64,000 nt of DNA. Source: Halorientalis sp. LT38. Lineage in GTDB: Archaea; Halobacteriota; Halobacteria; Halobacteriales; Haloarculaceae. Shown piece after piece: positions 1 to 7,944 of this stretch. Position 1 is the stretch's first letter; every line of letters starts with the position of its first letter. A model generated the notes under the pieces. That model saw nothing but the letters and a program-made list of their open reading frames with translations, was not told the DNA's origin and ran no database searches. The translations under genes were made by a program, and so were the position numbers. The stretch is taken from NCBI RefSeq assembly GCF_037031225.1, contig NZ_JAYEZN010000001.1, positions 2,666,001 through 2,730,000 on the forward strand, read 5' to 3'.

Positions 1-1
1 C

Positions 2-40
2 ATCCGCAAGTCACTGAACATCCAGACGACGCCGACCTGA
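2..40 (+). CDS. possible C-terminal end of an unidentified gene (partial)
   Basis: An open frame enters the window and ends in TGA at 38-40; the last residues are NIQTTPT. Eleven of its twelve third codon positions are G or C, as in the certain genes here, and it would converge on the transporter gene ending at 47. Only 12 codons are visible, so no product can be named and the call is weak. Confidence 0.3.
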   Translation: MRKSLNIQTTPT

Positions 41-46
41 TCGGGC

Positions 47-1099
47 TCAGTTTTCCCCGGCGTCGACGCGATTCGCCTCGACCAGCGCCGGCAGGATCTC
101 GCGCGCGAAGTGGACGGCGACGACCAGCAAGATCGGCCCGACGAAGATGCCGTACCAGCCGAAGGCGACGGAGGCCAGGACGTACGTCAACACCAGCAGT
201 CCCATGTGGAGGCTGCCCGCCGAGAGGTACGACCTGACGAACACGTCCGGGACGAAGTCGACGACGACGAACGTGACGACCGTGAAGACGACGGGGAACC
301 ACAGGCCCGCGTCGGCGCGCAGCCCCCGCACGAACAGGGACGCGGCGTATGGGACCCAGATTATTTTCATCCCGACTGCGGGGACGAGGGTGAAAACGCC
401 CACGAGCAGGCCCAGCAGGACGGGATACCGGATCGGGAGCGCGGCCGGCGCGACGCTTCCGAGTCCGACGTAGACGGCGACCGCGATGGCGGACGTCGCG
501 CCGATGACGAGCAGGTTCCCCGTGTAGATGGTCGTCAGGTCGTCGTCGACGCCTTCGGCGAACGCGACGGCCCCCGGCGACTCCCCGAACGTCTCGCGAA
601 ACCAGCGGCCGATTCGGTCCCCGTCGCACAGCAGGTAGTAGGCCAGCGTGACGGCGACGAAGACGCGAAGCACCCAGGTCATCGCGAGGCCGAGGTAGTT
701 CGTGACCGGCCCCAGCTCCCCGCCCAGCAGCCCGAGCAGGGCCGACGGCTCGGTCAGCGACGCCACGTCGACGTAGGGAGAGAGGGAGTCCCGGAACTGC
801 GACAGCCCCATCTGGCCGACGACGGCGTTCAGGGCGCGTGCGCCGACCAGGACGGCATAGCCCAGCACGGCGAGTATCGGCACCCCGACCAGCCCGAGCG
901 CGGCCGTCGCGGCACCCCCGTCGTGACCGATCCGGGCCGCGACCCACCGGTAGACCGGCCTGACCGCGTAGTAGAGGAAGACGCCGATGGCGAGGCCGCC
1001 GACGAACGACGCGAGGACGACGACGAGGAGCGCGGCGACGACGACCCCCACCAGCGTCCAGACCACCTGTGCGCGGCTGACGCGCCAGGTCAACTCCAT
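47..1099 (-). CDS. AI-2E family (PerM/UPF0118-type) membrane transporter
   Basis: A 350-residue polytopic membrane protein of the family named after the AI-2 exporter TqsA. Members are thought to export small molecules or act in ion homeostasis; the substrate here is unknown. Hydrophobic segments lie near both ends, with a long soluble stretch in the middle, the usual family layout. The frame stays open upstream to 1393, but that part runs antisense into cmk and reads as basic, low-complexity sequence. The ATG at 1099 (MELTWRVSR) therefore fits best, directly before the first membrane segments. It is divergent from cmk, with a 162-base shared promoter region. The family call is fairly safe; the transported molecule is not known. 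Confidence 0.85.
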   Translation of the reverse strand: MELTWRVSRAQVVWTLVGVVVAALLVVVLASFVGGLAIGVFLYYAVRPVYRWVAARIGHDGGAATAALGLVGVPILAVLGYAVLVGARALNAVVGQMGLSQFRDSLSPYVDVASLTEPSALLGLLGGELGPVTNYLGLAMTWVLRVFVAVTLAYYLLCDGDRIGRWFRETFGESPGAVAFAEGVDDDLTTIYTGNLLVIGATSAIAVAVYVGLGSVAPAALPIRYPVLLGLLVGVFTLVPAVGMKIIWVPYAASLFVRGLRADAGLWFPVVFTVVTFVVVDFVPDVFVRSYLSAGSLHMGLLVLTYVLASVAFGWYGIFVGPILLVVAVHFAREILPALVEANRVDAGEN

Positions 1100-1231
1100 G
1101 GACCGACGGACGGCGTCGAGCCCCCAAAATCCACGCTTTCCTCTGACGGCCGTCACGTCGAGCAGGTGAGACTGGGGTGTGGGCGGGGGTTCCGGTGTCG
1201 CGTGACCCACCGCGCGACCGGAAGACACAAC

Positions 1232-1239
1232 CTCTTTTA
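1232..1239 (+). promoter_or_regulatory. TATA-like box of cmk-truB
   Basis: The sequence ctctttta ends 23 bases before the cmk ATG, preceded by a purine-rich block ending acacaac. A GGAGG motif around 1251-1255 could also serve as a ribosome binding site on a short leader. This is read from spacing only. Confidence 0.5.
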
Positions 1240-1261
1240 CCGCGACCGCCGGAGGGTTGAT

Positions 1262-1840
1262 ATGCTGATTACAGTCTCCGGCCCCGCGGGCAGCGGGAAG
1301 AGCACGCTCGCCGCGGGACTGGCCGACGCGCTCGACTACGAGCACGTCAGTGGGGGTGACATCTTTCGTTCGCTGGCCGACGAGCGCGGCCACTCGCTGG
1401 TCGAGTTCAACCGCCTCGCCGAGGAGGACGACCAGATCGACCGCGACCTGGACCGTCGCCTGCGCGAGACCGCCCGCGAGTCGACTGACCTCGTCCTCGA
1501 GTCGCGACTCGCCGGCTGGATGGCCGCCGACTACGCCGATCTGCGACTCTGGCTCGACGCCCCGCTCGACGTGCGTGCCGCCCGCATCGCCGACCGCGAG
1601 GACAAGGCGCTGGACACCGTCCTCGAGGAGACCCGCGCCCGCGCCGCCAGCGAGGCCCAGCGCTACCGGGAGTACTACGGCATCGACATCGAGGACCGCT
1701 CGATCTACGACCTCACCGTGAACACCGCCCGCTGGGACCCCGACGCCTGCCTCTCGCTCGTCCGCTCGGCCGTCGAGTCCTACGCCGGCGACCGCGACGA
1801 GGGGCAGTACCCCGTCGAGGGCGTCCGGTACGAGTTCTGA
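1262..1840 (+). CDS. cmk: cytidylate kinase, archaeal type
   Basis: CMP/dCMP kinase of 192 residues, which phosphorylates (d)CMP to the diphosphate with ATP in pyrimidine nucleotide salvage and supply. The Walker A loop GPAGSGKST is at residues 7-15. It is followed by a short NMP-binding region and an R-rich lid around residues 145-160, matching the compact archaeal Cmk. The chosen ATG at 1262 starts exactly at the P-loop strand (MLITVSG); the open frame upstream is acidic, repetitive shadow of the neighbouring gene. Its TGA overlaps the truB ATG by one base, so the two are translationally coupled. In many archaea cmk and truB close the spc operon after secY and adk; here they run in the opposite direction to that operon. 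Confidence 0.95.
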   Translation: MLITVSGPAGSGKSTLAAGLADALDYEHVSGGDIFRSLADERGHSLVEFNRLAEEDDQIDRDLDRRLRETARESTDLVLESRLAGWMAADYADLRLWLDAPLDVRAARIADREDKALDTVLEETRARAASEAQRYREYYGIDIEDRSIYDLTVNTARWDPDACLSLVRSAVESYAGDRDEGQYPVEGVRYEF

Positions 1841-2745
1841 TGGCCCGTCGCGGCGCTCCCGACGACCGATCGATCCCGGAACTCCTCGAGTTCGGCGTCG
1901 TCAACCTCGACAAACCGCCGGGCCCCTCCGCCCACCAGGTCGCCGCCTGGGTCCGGGATCTGGTGACCGACGCCCTCACCGACGAGGGCATCGACGGCGT
2001 CGCCCACGCCGGGACGCTCGACCCGAAGGTCACCGGCTGCCTGCCCCTCCTGCTCGGTGACGCCACCCGTGCCGCGCAGGTGTTCGACGACGCCGTCAAG
2101 GAGTACGTCGCCGTCCTCGAACTCCACGGCCGGGCCCCCGCCGACCTCGAGTCGGTCCTCGCCGAGTTCGAGGGCCCGATCTACCAGAAACCCCCGCGCA
2201 AGAGCGCCGTGAAGCGCCAGCTCCGCGTTCGCGAGATCCACGACCTCGAGGTCGCAGAGGTCGAGGACCGCCGCGCCCTCCTCCGCGTCCGCTGCGAGAG
2301 CGGGACCTACGTCCGGAAGCTCTGCCACGACGCCGGGCTGGCGCTGGGCACCGGCGCGCACATGGGCCACCTCCGCCGGACGGCGACCGGCCGCTTCGAC
2401 GACACCGATCTGGTGACCCTCGAGGCCCTCACCGACGCGCTCGCGTGGTGGACCGAGGACGGTGACGAGGAACCGATCCGCGAGATCGTCCAGCCCGCCG
2501 AACGCGCCCTCGAACCGCTGCCAAGCCTGACCATCGCCCCCAGCGCCGCCGACCAGGTGGCCGAGGGCGCGCCCGTGTACGCCCCCGGCGTGATCGACTC
2601 GGATCTCGGCGCCGAGGCCGCGAGCGATCGCCCGCTCGTGGTCTGTTCCACGCCCGACGGCGCGGCCATCTGTCTCGGCCGACTGGTCGGCGATCCCGAC
2701 GGCGAGTCGGGGACCGTCGTCGAACTCGAGCGGGTGCTGGTGTAA
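1840..2745 (+). CDS. truB: tRNA/rRNA pseudouridine synthase Cbf5 (TruB family)
   Basis: Catalytic subunit of the archaeal H/ACA RNA-guided pseudouridylation complex, which also makes Psi55 in tRNA. The protein is 301 residues. The TruB catalytic motif HAGTLDPKVTG contains the nucleophilic aspartate at residue 61. A KPPG motif near residue 25 and a YxKPP-type motif (YQKPPRKSAVKR) near residue 115 also fit the family, and a PUA domain occupies roughly residues 215-295. The ATG overlaps the cmk stop as TGATG. It is followed 47 bases later by tRNA-Pro. Confidence is high from catalytic motif, length and neighbour. Confidence 0.95.
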   Translation: MARRGAPDDRSIPELLEFGVVNLDKPPGPSAHQVAAWVRDLVTDALTDEGIDGVAHAGTLDPKVTGCLPLLLGDATRAAQVFDDAVKEYVAVLELHGRAPADLESVLAEFEGPIYQKPPRKSAVKRQLRVREIHDLEVAEVEDRRALLRVRCESGTYVRKLCHDAGLALGTGAHMGHLRRTATGRFDDTDLVTLEALTDALAWWTEDGDEEPIREIVQPAERALEPLPSLTIAPSAADQVAEGAPVYAPGVIDSDLGAEAASDRPLVVCSTPDGAAICLGRLVGDPDGESGTVVELERVLV

Positions 2746-2792
2746 TCGCGAAACGACACCCTTAATCCGGGGACCCTCGTCTGTCGATTTGC

Positions 2793-2863
2793 GGGACCGT
2801 GGGGTAGCGGTATCCTCGGCGCATGGGGTGCGTCGGACCTGAGTTCGAATCTCGGCGGTCCCA
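2793..2863 (+). tRNA. tRNA-Pro (GGG)
   Basis: A 71-base cloverleaf. Acceptor arm GGGACCG (2793-2799) pairs with CGGTCCC (2856-2862), with discriminator A at 2863. The anticodon stem GGCGC/GCGTC encloses the loop ATGGGGT with anticodon GGG and G37, as usual for proline tRNAs. The T arm CTGAG/CTCGG carries TTCGAAT. No CCA is encoded and there is no intron. A short T run follows at 2865-2868. Confidence 0.95.
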
Positions 2864-3192
2864 CTTTTCACGCGACGCGAGCGAGGGAGCGGCGCGACCG
2901 AGCGTTGCGAGCGGGAAACGTGGGACGACGGAAGACGAACGCAGTGAGTCTTCCGGTGGTCCCACTACCACGTTTTTCGGTTCGGGTACCCTCGCGAGCC
3001 TTCGGCTCGCATCGGGAACCTCTCTCCGAAAAACGTGGGCGAAAAAGCCGGACGCTCGCTCCGCTCGCGTCCGGTGAACCGCGCTCACTTCGTTCGCGCG
3101 GATGCTGGCACCACCGTTTTGTGGTTCCAGTTCTCCTCTGGGTCAGTCAGACCACCGGAAGACACAACACGATGAATTCACTATGAATTACT
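2864..3192. repeat. repeat-rich spacer after tRNA-Pro with a copy of the tRNA 3' end
   Basis: This 329-base gap holds no credible gene. It is packed with palindromes. An imperfect inverted repeat joins 2916-2936 and 2948-2975. A perfect 13-base inverted repeat (ccacgtttttcgg) joins 2968-2980 and 3026-3038. An 8-base hairpin stem lies at 3048-3055/3067-3074. Positions 2954-2966 repeat 12 of 13 bases of the tRNA-Pro 3' end at 2853-2865, and the left arm near 2918-2930 is close to an inverted copy. Similar structure follows the tRNA-Gly gene. Confidence 0.8.
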
Positions 3193-3393
3193 ATGAGCCG
3201 AACCTCGATCCCGGTCGATTCCGAGACGAAGGATCGACTCGACGAGTTGAAACGGGACGACGAGACGTGGGACGAGTTCCTGCGTCGGGTGACCAGTGAC
3301 GAGGACCCGATCAAATTCGGGGCGTGGTCCGAGGAGGAAGCCGAGACGGCGATGGAGCGGCTGCGGGAAGGACGCGAGCGCGGTGCGGAATGA
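3193..3393 (+). CDS. vapB: VapB-type antitoxin
   Basis: A 66-residue protein likely to neutralise the PIN-domain toxin encoded just downstream and to autoregulate the operon. The N-terminus (SRTSIPVDSETKDRLDELK) has the strand-helix pattern of ribbon-helix-helix DNA-binding antitoxins. The acidic, helical C-terminal part would wrap the toxin. Its stop overlaps the toxin ATG as ATGA, the normal arrangement for vapBC. The family is inferred from fold pattern and partner, since short antitoxins carry little sequence signal. The pair sits between a tRNA-associated repeat region and secY, where many archaea have adk, so it may have arrived during a rearrangement. Confidence 0.8.
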   Translation: MSRTSIPVDSETKDRLDELKRDDETWDEFLRRVTSDEDPIKFGAWSEEEAETAMERLREGRERGAE

Positions 3394-3779
3394 CGTTTCT
3401 CGATACCTCCACGATCATCCAGTACCTCAAAGGGGACGAGGCGGTCCGTGAATACATCACCGGCCGCGAACCCTGGTGGACTTCCACCATCTGCGTCTAC
3501 GAAGTCATCAACGGCCGACTCGGCGTCGGTGAGACCGACGTCGTGTCCGTTCGCCAGGAGTTCGGCGGTGTGCAGGCGCTCGACCTGAACGAGTCTATCG
3601 CTCTAGAGGCCGCCCGCATACAGGACGAACTGGTCAACGACGGGACTCGGCTATCGACGACGGACATCCTCATCGCCGCGACCGCCCGCTCCACCGGTGA
3701 CGAACTCGTCGTCGCCGACGCGGACTTCGAGACCGAACACCTGACCGACCGCATGCCGGTCACCAATCTCCGAACGTAG
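3390..3779 (+). CDS. vapC: VapC-type PIN-domain ribonuclease toxin
   Basis: A 129-residue PIN domain, a Mg2+-dependent endoribonuclease that typically cleaves tRNA or rRNA when released from its antitoxin. The acidic quartet is visible: D5 (FLDTS), E38 (VYEVI), D92 (STTDILIAA) and D110/D112 (VADADFE). The ATG at 3390 overlaps the vapB stop by four bases; longer in-frame starts would run back inside vapB and are rejected. An 80-base gap separates the 3' end from the stop of the convergent secY. The target RNA cannot be told from sequence. Confidence 0.88.
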   Translation: MTFLDTSTIIQYLKGDEAVREYITGREPWWTSTICVYEVINGRLGVGETDVVSVRQEFGGVQALDLNESIALEAARIQDELVNDGTRLSTTDILIAATARSTGDELVVADADFETEHLTDRMPVTNLRT

Positions 3780-3859
3780 GGACGAGCATCCGAGCGTGGC
3801 GACTGCCGGGCGCAGTCGAGCGGAAGAAAAAACGCGAGCCGAAATCGGGTCGTCCGGGA

Positions 3860-5329
3860 TTACCCGAACATCTGGCGCATCATGGGGTGCATCTCCATGA
3901 GCTGCTCTTCGGCGATCTCCTCGTACAGCTTGTACGTGATGGAGACCGTCAGCAGCAGGCCGGTCCCGCCGACGCCGCCGATGGTGCCGAGCATGTTGGC
4001 CGCGACGGCCAGCAGGCCCACGAGGGCGCCGCCGATGACGGTGACCTGGGGGATGTACCGCTCCAGGACCTTCTCGATGACGCCGGGGTTCTGCCGGAAG
4101 CCGGGGATCTGCATCCCGGAGCCGTGGATCTGCTGGGCCGTCGCCTCCGGACCCATGTCCGTGGTCTCGACCCAGAAGATGGCGAAGATGGCGCCGCCGA
4201 TGACCATGAACGTCAGGTCGACGCTCACGCGCAGCGCGATCTGCCAGGCCTCGGCGGTGGTCTGCCCGAGCGCCGGGATCCAGTCACCGGGCGACTGGAT
4301 CGGGGCCATGTAGTAGAACAGCCCGCCGACGGGCTGGCTCTGGGAGTACTCCCCGAGCCAGAGCGGCATGTTGGCGAGTTGCTGGTCGAGGATCCGGCCC
4401 AGGAACTGCAGGTTCGCCTGCAGCGCCCGGACGAGGATCATCGGCAGGACGCTCGCGTAGATGAGCTTCACGGGGAAGCGACCGCGCGCGCCCTTGACCC
4501 GCGCGTTCGACAGCGGGATCTCGACGCGAACGGACTCCGCGTAGACGACGACCACGAAGATCAGGACTGTGGTCGCCAGGCGTATCAGCCCGAAGGACTC
4601 GCTCATCAGCACCTGTTGCAGCCCGGAGCCAAGCAGCGGCCCGAGCGATTGCTCCCCGATCGCGATCAGGATCCAGGAGGGGAAGAAGCCGGTCTGCTCG
4701 GGGTTCCCGATCCCCGGTAGGGCGAAGAAACCGCCGATGAGGCGCTGGCTGACGCCGGCGACGATGAACAGGCCGACGCCGGAGCCGACGCCCCATTTCG
4801 AGATGACCTCGTCCATGTAGAGGATGAGGATCCCGCCGGCGAAGATCTGCAGGAACATCAGCGTCTGCACGCCGCCGAGGCCGATGCCGAGGCCCTGGGC
4901 GACCTGCGGGCTCGGGGGCAGGAAGTTGCCACCGAACACCATCGGGAGCCCGGTCAGGATACACATCAGGATCACCAGCAGCTTCTGGAGGCCCTGGTAG
5001 AGCACCTGGTCGCGGGGGTTGTTCTGGGTGTCGAGCCCCAGCAGGTCCGCACCGCCGAGCAACTGCAGGACGATGGACGCGGTGACGATCGGGCCGATCC
5101 CCAGCTGGAGCACGCTGCCCTGGCCACCGGCGAGGATCGAACGGAAGCGTCCGAAGATGTCGCTGCTGCCCGTCCCCATCCCGTAGATGGTGACGTTCGT
5201 CAGGAAGAAATACAGCACCAGCACGCCCGCTGTCCAGGCCAGTTTCCGTTTGAACGGAACGTGGCCCTCCGGTCGGGCGACCGAGGGCATGCGGGTGAGT
5301 ATCGGTTCGGCGGTTTCTTTCCAACCCAT
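3860..5329 (-). CDS. secY: preprotein translocase subunit SecY
   Basis: Channel-forming subunit of the Sec translocon (Sec61 alpha homologue), 489 residues, with ten predicted membrane helices. The N-terminus (MGWKETAEPILTRMPSV) and the loop residues before helix 2 match archaeal SecY, and the protein ends in a short basic-acidic tail. It is the last gene of the spc part of the operon, with its start separated by one base from the uL15 stop. In many archaea adk follows secY in the same direction; here the next genes are the convergent vapBC pair. The ATG at 5329 is the only sensible start. Confidence 0.98.
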   Translation of the reverse strand: MGWKETAEPILTRMPSVARPEGHVPFKRKLAWTAGVLVLYFFLTNVTIYGMGTGSSDIFGRFRSILAGGQGSVLQLGIGPIVTASIVLQLLGGADLLGLDTQNNPRDQVLYQGLQKLLVILMCILTGLPMVFGGNFLPPSPQVAQGLGIGLGGVQTLMFLQIFAGGILILYMDEVISKWGVGSGVGLFIVAGVSQRLIGGFFALPGIGNPEQTGFFPSWILIAIGEQSLGPLLGSGLQQVLMSESFGLIRLATTVLIFVVVVYAESVRVEIPLSNARVKGARGRFPVKLIYASVLPMILVRALQANLQFLGRILDQQLANMPLWLGEYSQSQPVGGLFYYMAPIQSPGDWIPALGQTTAEAWQIALRVSVDLTFMVIGGAIFAIFWVETTDMGPEATAQQIHGSGMQIPGFRQNPGVIEKVLERYIPQVTVIGGALVGLLAVAANMLGTIGGVGGTGLLLTVSITYKLYEEIAEEQLMEMHPMMRQMFG

Positions 5330-5330
5330 A

Positions 5331-5840
5331 CTACGCCGACCCTTCTTCCTCGCTTGTATCTGTATCGGATTCGTCCTCGGCTTCGGCCTGACGCTGTTCG
5401 CCGCGCTCGGTCAGTTCGGCGCTGCCGCCGGCCTCGCTCAGGAGGTCGCGGGCCGACTCCGAGAAGTCGTCCGCGACCACGTCGAGTTCGTTGCGGACCT
5501 GTCCGCCACCGAGGACCTTCACCGCGTCGACCTCGTGGCCGTCCTCGACGACGTCCCGAACGTCGATCCGGAAGCCGCCGTCGGTCTCCTCGGCGACGCC
5601 CTCCGCGGCCAGCAGGGCCGCGTCCTCGTCGAGTTCGCGGAGGTCGATCTCCGCGATCTCTTCCTGGACCTTCTGGGGGCGCTTGAAGCCGGATTTCCCG
5701 AGCGGTTCGTAGTTGTGGAACTCGTGTTTGTCGCGACCGGCACGGCCGCGGCCACCGCGGTGGCCGGCCCCGCGCCGGTTCTTGTGCGTCCCGCCGCCGT
5801 GTGTCCGCGAACCGCGCTGTCGTCGTTTTTTGCTCGTCAT
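5331..5840 (-). CDS. rpl15: 50S ribosomal protein uL15
   Basis: Large-subunit protein L15, 169 residues. The N-terminus MTSKKRRQRGSRTHGGGTHK is the glycine- and arginine-rich rRNA-binding extension typical of archaeal L15, with the GxGHRGGRGRAGRDKHEF stretch after it. The C-terminus adds a haloarchaeal acidic tail (DESDTDTSEEEGSA). The ATG at 5840 gives the conserved N-terminus; the frame is open upstream but antisense-like. The gene lies between uL30 and secY with gaps of one or two bases. Confidence 0.97.
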   Translation of the reverse strand: MTSKKRRQRGSRTHGGGTHKNRRGAGHRGGRGRAGRDKHEFHNYEPLGKSGFKRPQKVQEEIAEIDLRELDEDAALLAAEGVAEETDGGFRIDVRDVVEDGHEVDAVKVLGGGQVRNELDVVADDFSESARDLLSEAGGSAELTERGEQRQAEAEDESDTDTSEEEGSA

Positions 5841-5842
5841 TG

Positions 5843-6307
5843 TTATCGCATCGCTGTGAGGAGCTCGTCGATCTCCTCGGTTGAGTGTTTGCCGAGTTCG
5901 CCGCCCGTTGCGGTCGGGCCCTTCAGGCCGTCGTGGCCGCCGCGGGGCGGGTGCAGGCGGAGCACGGGCGCCAGCCCCTGCTCGCGCAGCGTCGTCTCCT
6001 CGGCGATCAGTGCGAAGGCCAACCCGTCGATGGCGTCGTAGTCCGTGTTCTCGGCGACCCACTCGTCGTCGACGTCGGCGTCACCCTCGAGGGGCTCGGC
6101 CCGCGTCTGCAGCAGCGTCTCGACGGTGGCCTGGCTCGGTTCGCCGTAGGCCACGTAGTCGTTGACCTTGTGGATCATCCCGCGGTAGGCGTCGGTCTCG
6201 GGAACCAGCGTGCAGTGGTTCACGTCGTGGACGTTCAGCATCGAAAGCGTGTCGCTCACGTCCGTCGCCATGTTGACGTCGCCGCGGATCTGGACGAGCG
6301 CCTGCAT
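5843..6307 (-). CDS. rpl30: 50S ribosomal protein uL30
   Basis: Archaeal-length L30 of 154 residues, twice the bacterial size. It has the conserved N-terminus [12 protein letters not shown], the NHCTLVPETDAYRGM segment and the C-terminal LHPPRGGHDGLK motif of archaeal and eukaryotic uL30. Two start codons stand in tandem (GTG at 6310, ATG at 6307); the ATG gives the family N-terminus and overlaps the uS5 stop as TGATG. The two-base gap to uL15 continues the operon. Confidence 0.96.
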   Translation of the reverse strand: MQALVQIRGDVNMATDVSDTLSMLNVHDVNHCTLVPETDAYRGMIHKVNDYVAYGEPSQATVETLLQTRAEPLEGDADVDDEWVAENTDYDAIDGLAFALIAEETTLREQGLAPVLRLHPPRGGHDGLKGPTATGGELGKHSTEEIDELLTAMR

Positions 6308-6939
6308 CACTCGATCACCTCGCGCTTCTCCATCGTGCGCTCGGGGACGCGCGCCTCGGCCGTGTTCTGCAGGGCGTTGAACGTCGCCTTCGCGAAGTTG
6401 ACCGTGGTGCGCGTGTTGCCCGAACTGCGCGTCCAGATGTCCTCGATGCCGGCCAGCTCCAGGACGTGCCGGACGGTCTCCCCGCCCGCCAGGCCCAGCC
6501 CGCGCGGGGCGGGGCGGAGCTCGACCTCGACGCTACCCGCCTTGCCGGTCGTCCGGAGCGCGACGGTGTGGGGTCGCCCACAGCCACACTCCCAGGACCC
6601 GCAGCCGCGGGAGACGTCGATCAGGTTCAGCTTCCCGATGTCGATCGCCTTCTGAATCGCGCCGCCGACCTGGTCGTCACGCCCCTCGGCGTAGCCGACG
6701 AGGCCGTCGCGGTTGCCCACGACGACGACACACCGGAACTTCACCCGGCGGCCGGAGTCGGTCATCCGCTGGACCATGTTGATGTCCAGCACTTCGTCCT
6801 CGAGGTCGGGGACCAGCTGGTCGACGACCTCCGATTCCTTCAGCGGCAGGCCGGAGTTGAGGGCCTCCTGCATCGAGTCGATCTCGCCCTCCTGTACTTT
6901 CCGACCGAGCCGCGTTCGCGGTTCCCATCCGTTGCTCAT
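6307..6939 (-). CDS. rps5: 30S ribosomal protein uS5
   Basis: Small-subunit protein S5, 210 residues, needed for decoding accuracy. The double-stranded-RNA-like S5 domain begins near residue 60 with the [23 protein letters not shown] motif region, and the C-terminal S5 fold follows ([10 protein letters not shown]). [13 protein letters not shown] segment around residue 115 is the cysteine insert found in archaeal and eukaryotic S5. The start [15 protein letters not shown] matches haloarchaeal S5. It overlaps the uL18 stop by four bases. Confidence 0.97.
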   Translation of the reverse strand: MSNGWEPRTRLGRKVQEGEIDSMQEALNSGLPLKESEVVDQLVPDLEDEVLDINMVQRMTDSGRRVKFRCVVVVGNRDGLVGYAEGRDDQVGGAIQKAIDIGKLNLIDVSRGCGSWECGCGRPHTVALRTTGKAGSVEVELRPAPRGLGLAGGETVRHVLELAGIEDIWTRSSGNTRTTVNFAKATFNALQNTAEARVPERTMEKREVIE

Positions 6940-7493
6940 AGATCTGCCTCCATCAGTGTCTCGCGCACGTCGCTGAAGTGCGACGGCAGTTCCGTGGCGT
7001 CGAACTCGCCCGAATACAGCGGCTCGTCGAGCTGGTCTGCGTACTCGGCGATGTGTTCGCCGCTGGTACGCTCCCAGTCGGCGAGCACGCTGTCGTTGTG
7101 CGGGATCTCGAGCCCGGCGTCGATTGCACCTTCCTGTACTGCGAACACCTTGCTGCCCGGGGTCGCCGTGTTCAACCCGATGTCGAGCACGGCCTCCTCG
7201 AGGCCGGCGGCGAGCGCGCGTTTGCCGGCGAGCAGCCCCGTGAGGTACGCGGCGGGCAGGTTCCCGGTGGGAGCCTCCCAGCCGAACTCCTCGAGGTCGC
7301 TCGAGTGTGCGCTTGCAGCCGTCTCGTCACCCTGCGGGCCGGTGAGTATCAGCTGCGCCGTAGTGTGCTGGTTGCTCTTGCGAGCGACCAGCCGGGGTTT
7401 CCCGGATTTCAGCAGGCGCAACCTCTGGTGGTAGTCCGTTCGTGCCTCGCGGCGACGCCGCATCGGCACCTTGTATCGTGGTCCTGTTGCCAT
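6936..7493 (-). CDS. rpl18: 50S ribosomal protein uL18
   Basis: 5S-rRNA-binding protein L18, 185 residues, the size of the archaeal/eukaryotic (L5e) form. The N-terminus [21 protein letters not shown] and the [12 protein letters not shown] segment are diagnostic of the archaeal protein. The ATG at 7493 is chosen because sequence upstream in the same frame is antisense to eL19. The short overlap with uS5 downstream and a one-base gap after eL19 place it firmly in the operon. Confidence 0.97.
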   Translation of the reverse strand: MATGPRYKVPMRRRREARTDYHQRLRLLKSGKPRLVARKSNQHTTAQLILTGPQGDETAASAHSSDLEEFGWEAPTGNLPAAYLTGLLAGKRALAAGLEEAVLDIGLNTATPGSKVFAVQEGAIDAGLEIPHNDSVLADWERTSGEHIAEYADQLDEPLYSGEFDATELPSHFSDVRETLMEADL

Positions 7494-7494
7494 G

Positions 7495-7944
7495 TCATTC
7501 GCCTCCGTACTGGTTGTCGATGTACCGTTCCATGTCGGCGACGCTGTCGAACTCGCCCCCACCGGCGAGGTTGTAGACTTCGCGGTAGGCGGACTTCGAC
7601 AGGTCACCCTCGTCGCGCAGTTCGCGCAGCCGATTGCGCTGTGCGCGGATGCGACTCTCCCAGTCCTGCTTGGGATCCTGGCGGCCACCGGCCTTCCCCT
7701 TCCGGGAGCCGGCGTTCTTCTGGTGGCCGTAGGAGCGCTTCGCCGCGCGCTCGCGGGCCCGGCCGCGGGAGTTACCCGTCGCGTCCTCGGCCTGGATCGC
7801 GCCCTGATCGATCAGTTCGCGAACGTCCTCGCGCGTGATCGCGTCGGCGATCTCGCTCTGTTCGTCGGGGTCGAACCAGACTTTGTTCTTCCCGACGTCC
7901 ATGATGTCCGACGCGAGTCGCTTCTGTGCACTCAGATCCGTCAT
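7495..7944 (-). CDS. rpl19e: 50S ribosomal protein eL19
   Basis: Archaeal/eukaryotic-specific large-subunit protein, 149 residues. The family core is visible: [18 protein letters not shown] at the N-terminus, [10 protein letters not shown], then a long basic helix including the [17 protein letters not shown] region. The ATG at 7944 overlaps the eL32 stop by four bases. A longer open frame upstream is antisense-like and ignored. The neighbours eL32 and uL18 give the standard archaeal order. Confidence 0.97.
   Translation of the reverse strand: MTDLSAQKRLASDIMDVGKNKVWFDPDEQSEIADAITREDVRELIDQGAIQAEDATGNSRGRARERAAKRSYGHQKNAGSRKGKAGGRQDPKQDWESRIRAQRNRLRELRDEGDLSKSAYREVYNLAGGGEFDSVADMERYIDNQYGGE

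Noticed and set aside
1100-1393. N-terminal extension of the AI-2E-type protein to 1393
   Set aside because: It would overlap cmk antisense, shows no hydrophobic or family features, and the ATG at 1099 starts right before the first membrane helices.
2864-3192. A C/D or H/ACA guide RNA in the spacer after tRNA-Pro
   Set aside because: The hairpins lack recognisable ACA or C/D boxes at proper positions; they fit palindromic spacer repeats better.
3193-3779. vapBC as part of a larger genomic island with mobility genes
   Set aside because: No integrase, transposase or other island gene is found between tRNA-Pro and secY; only the two small genes and repeats are present.
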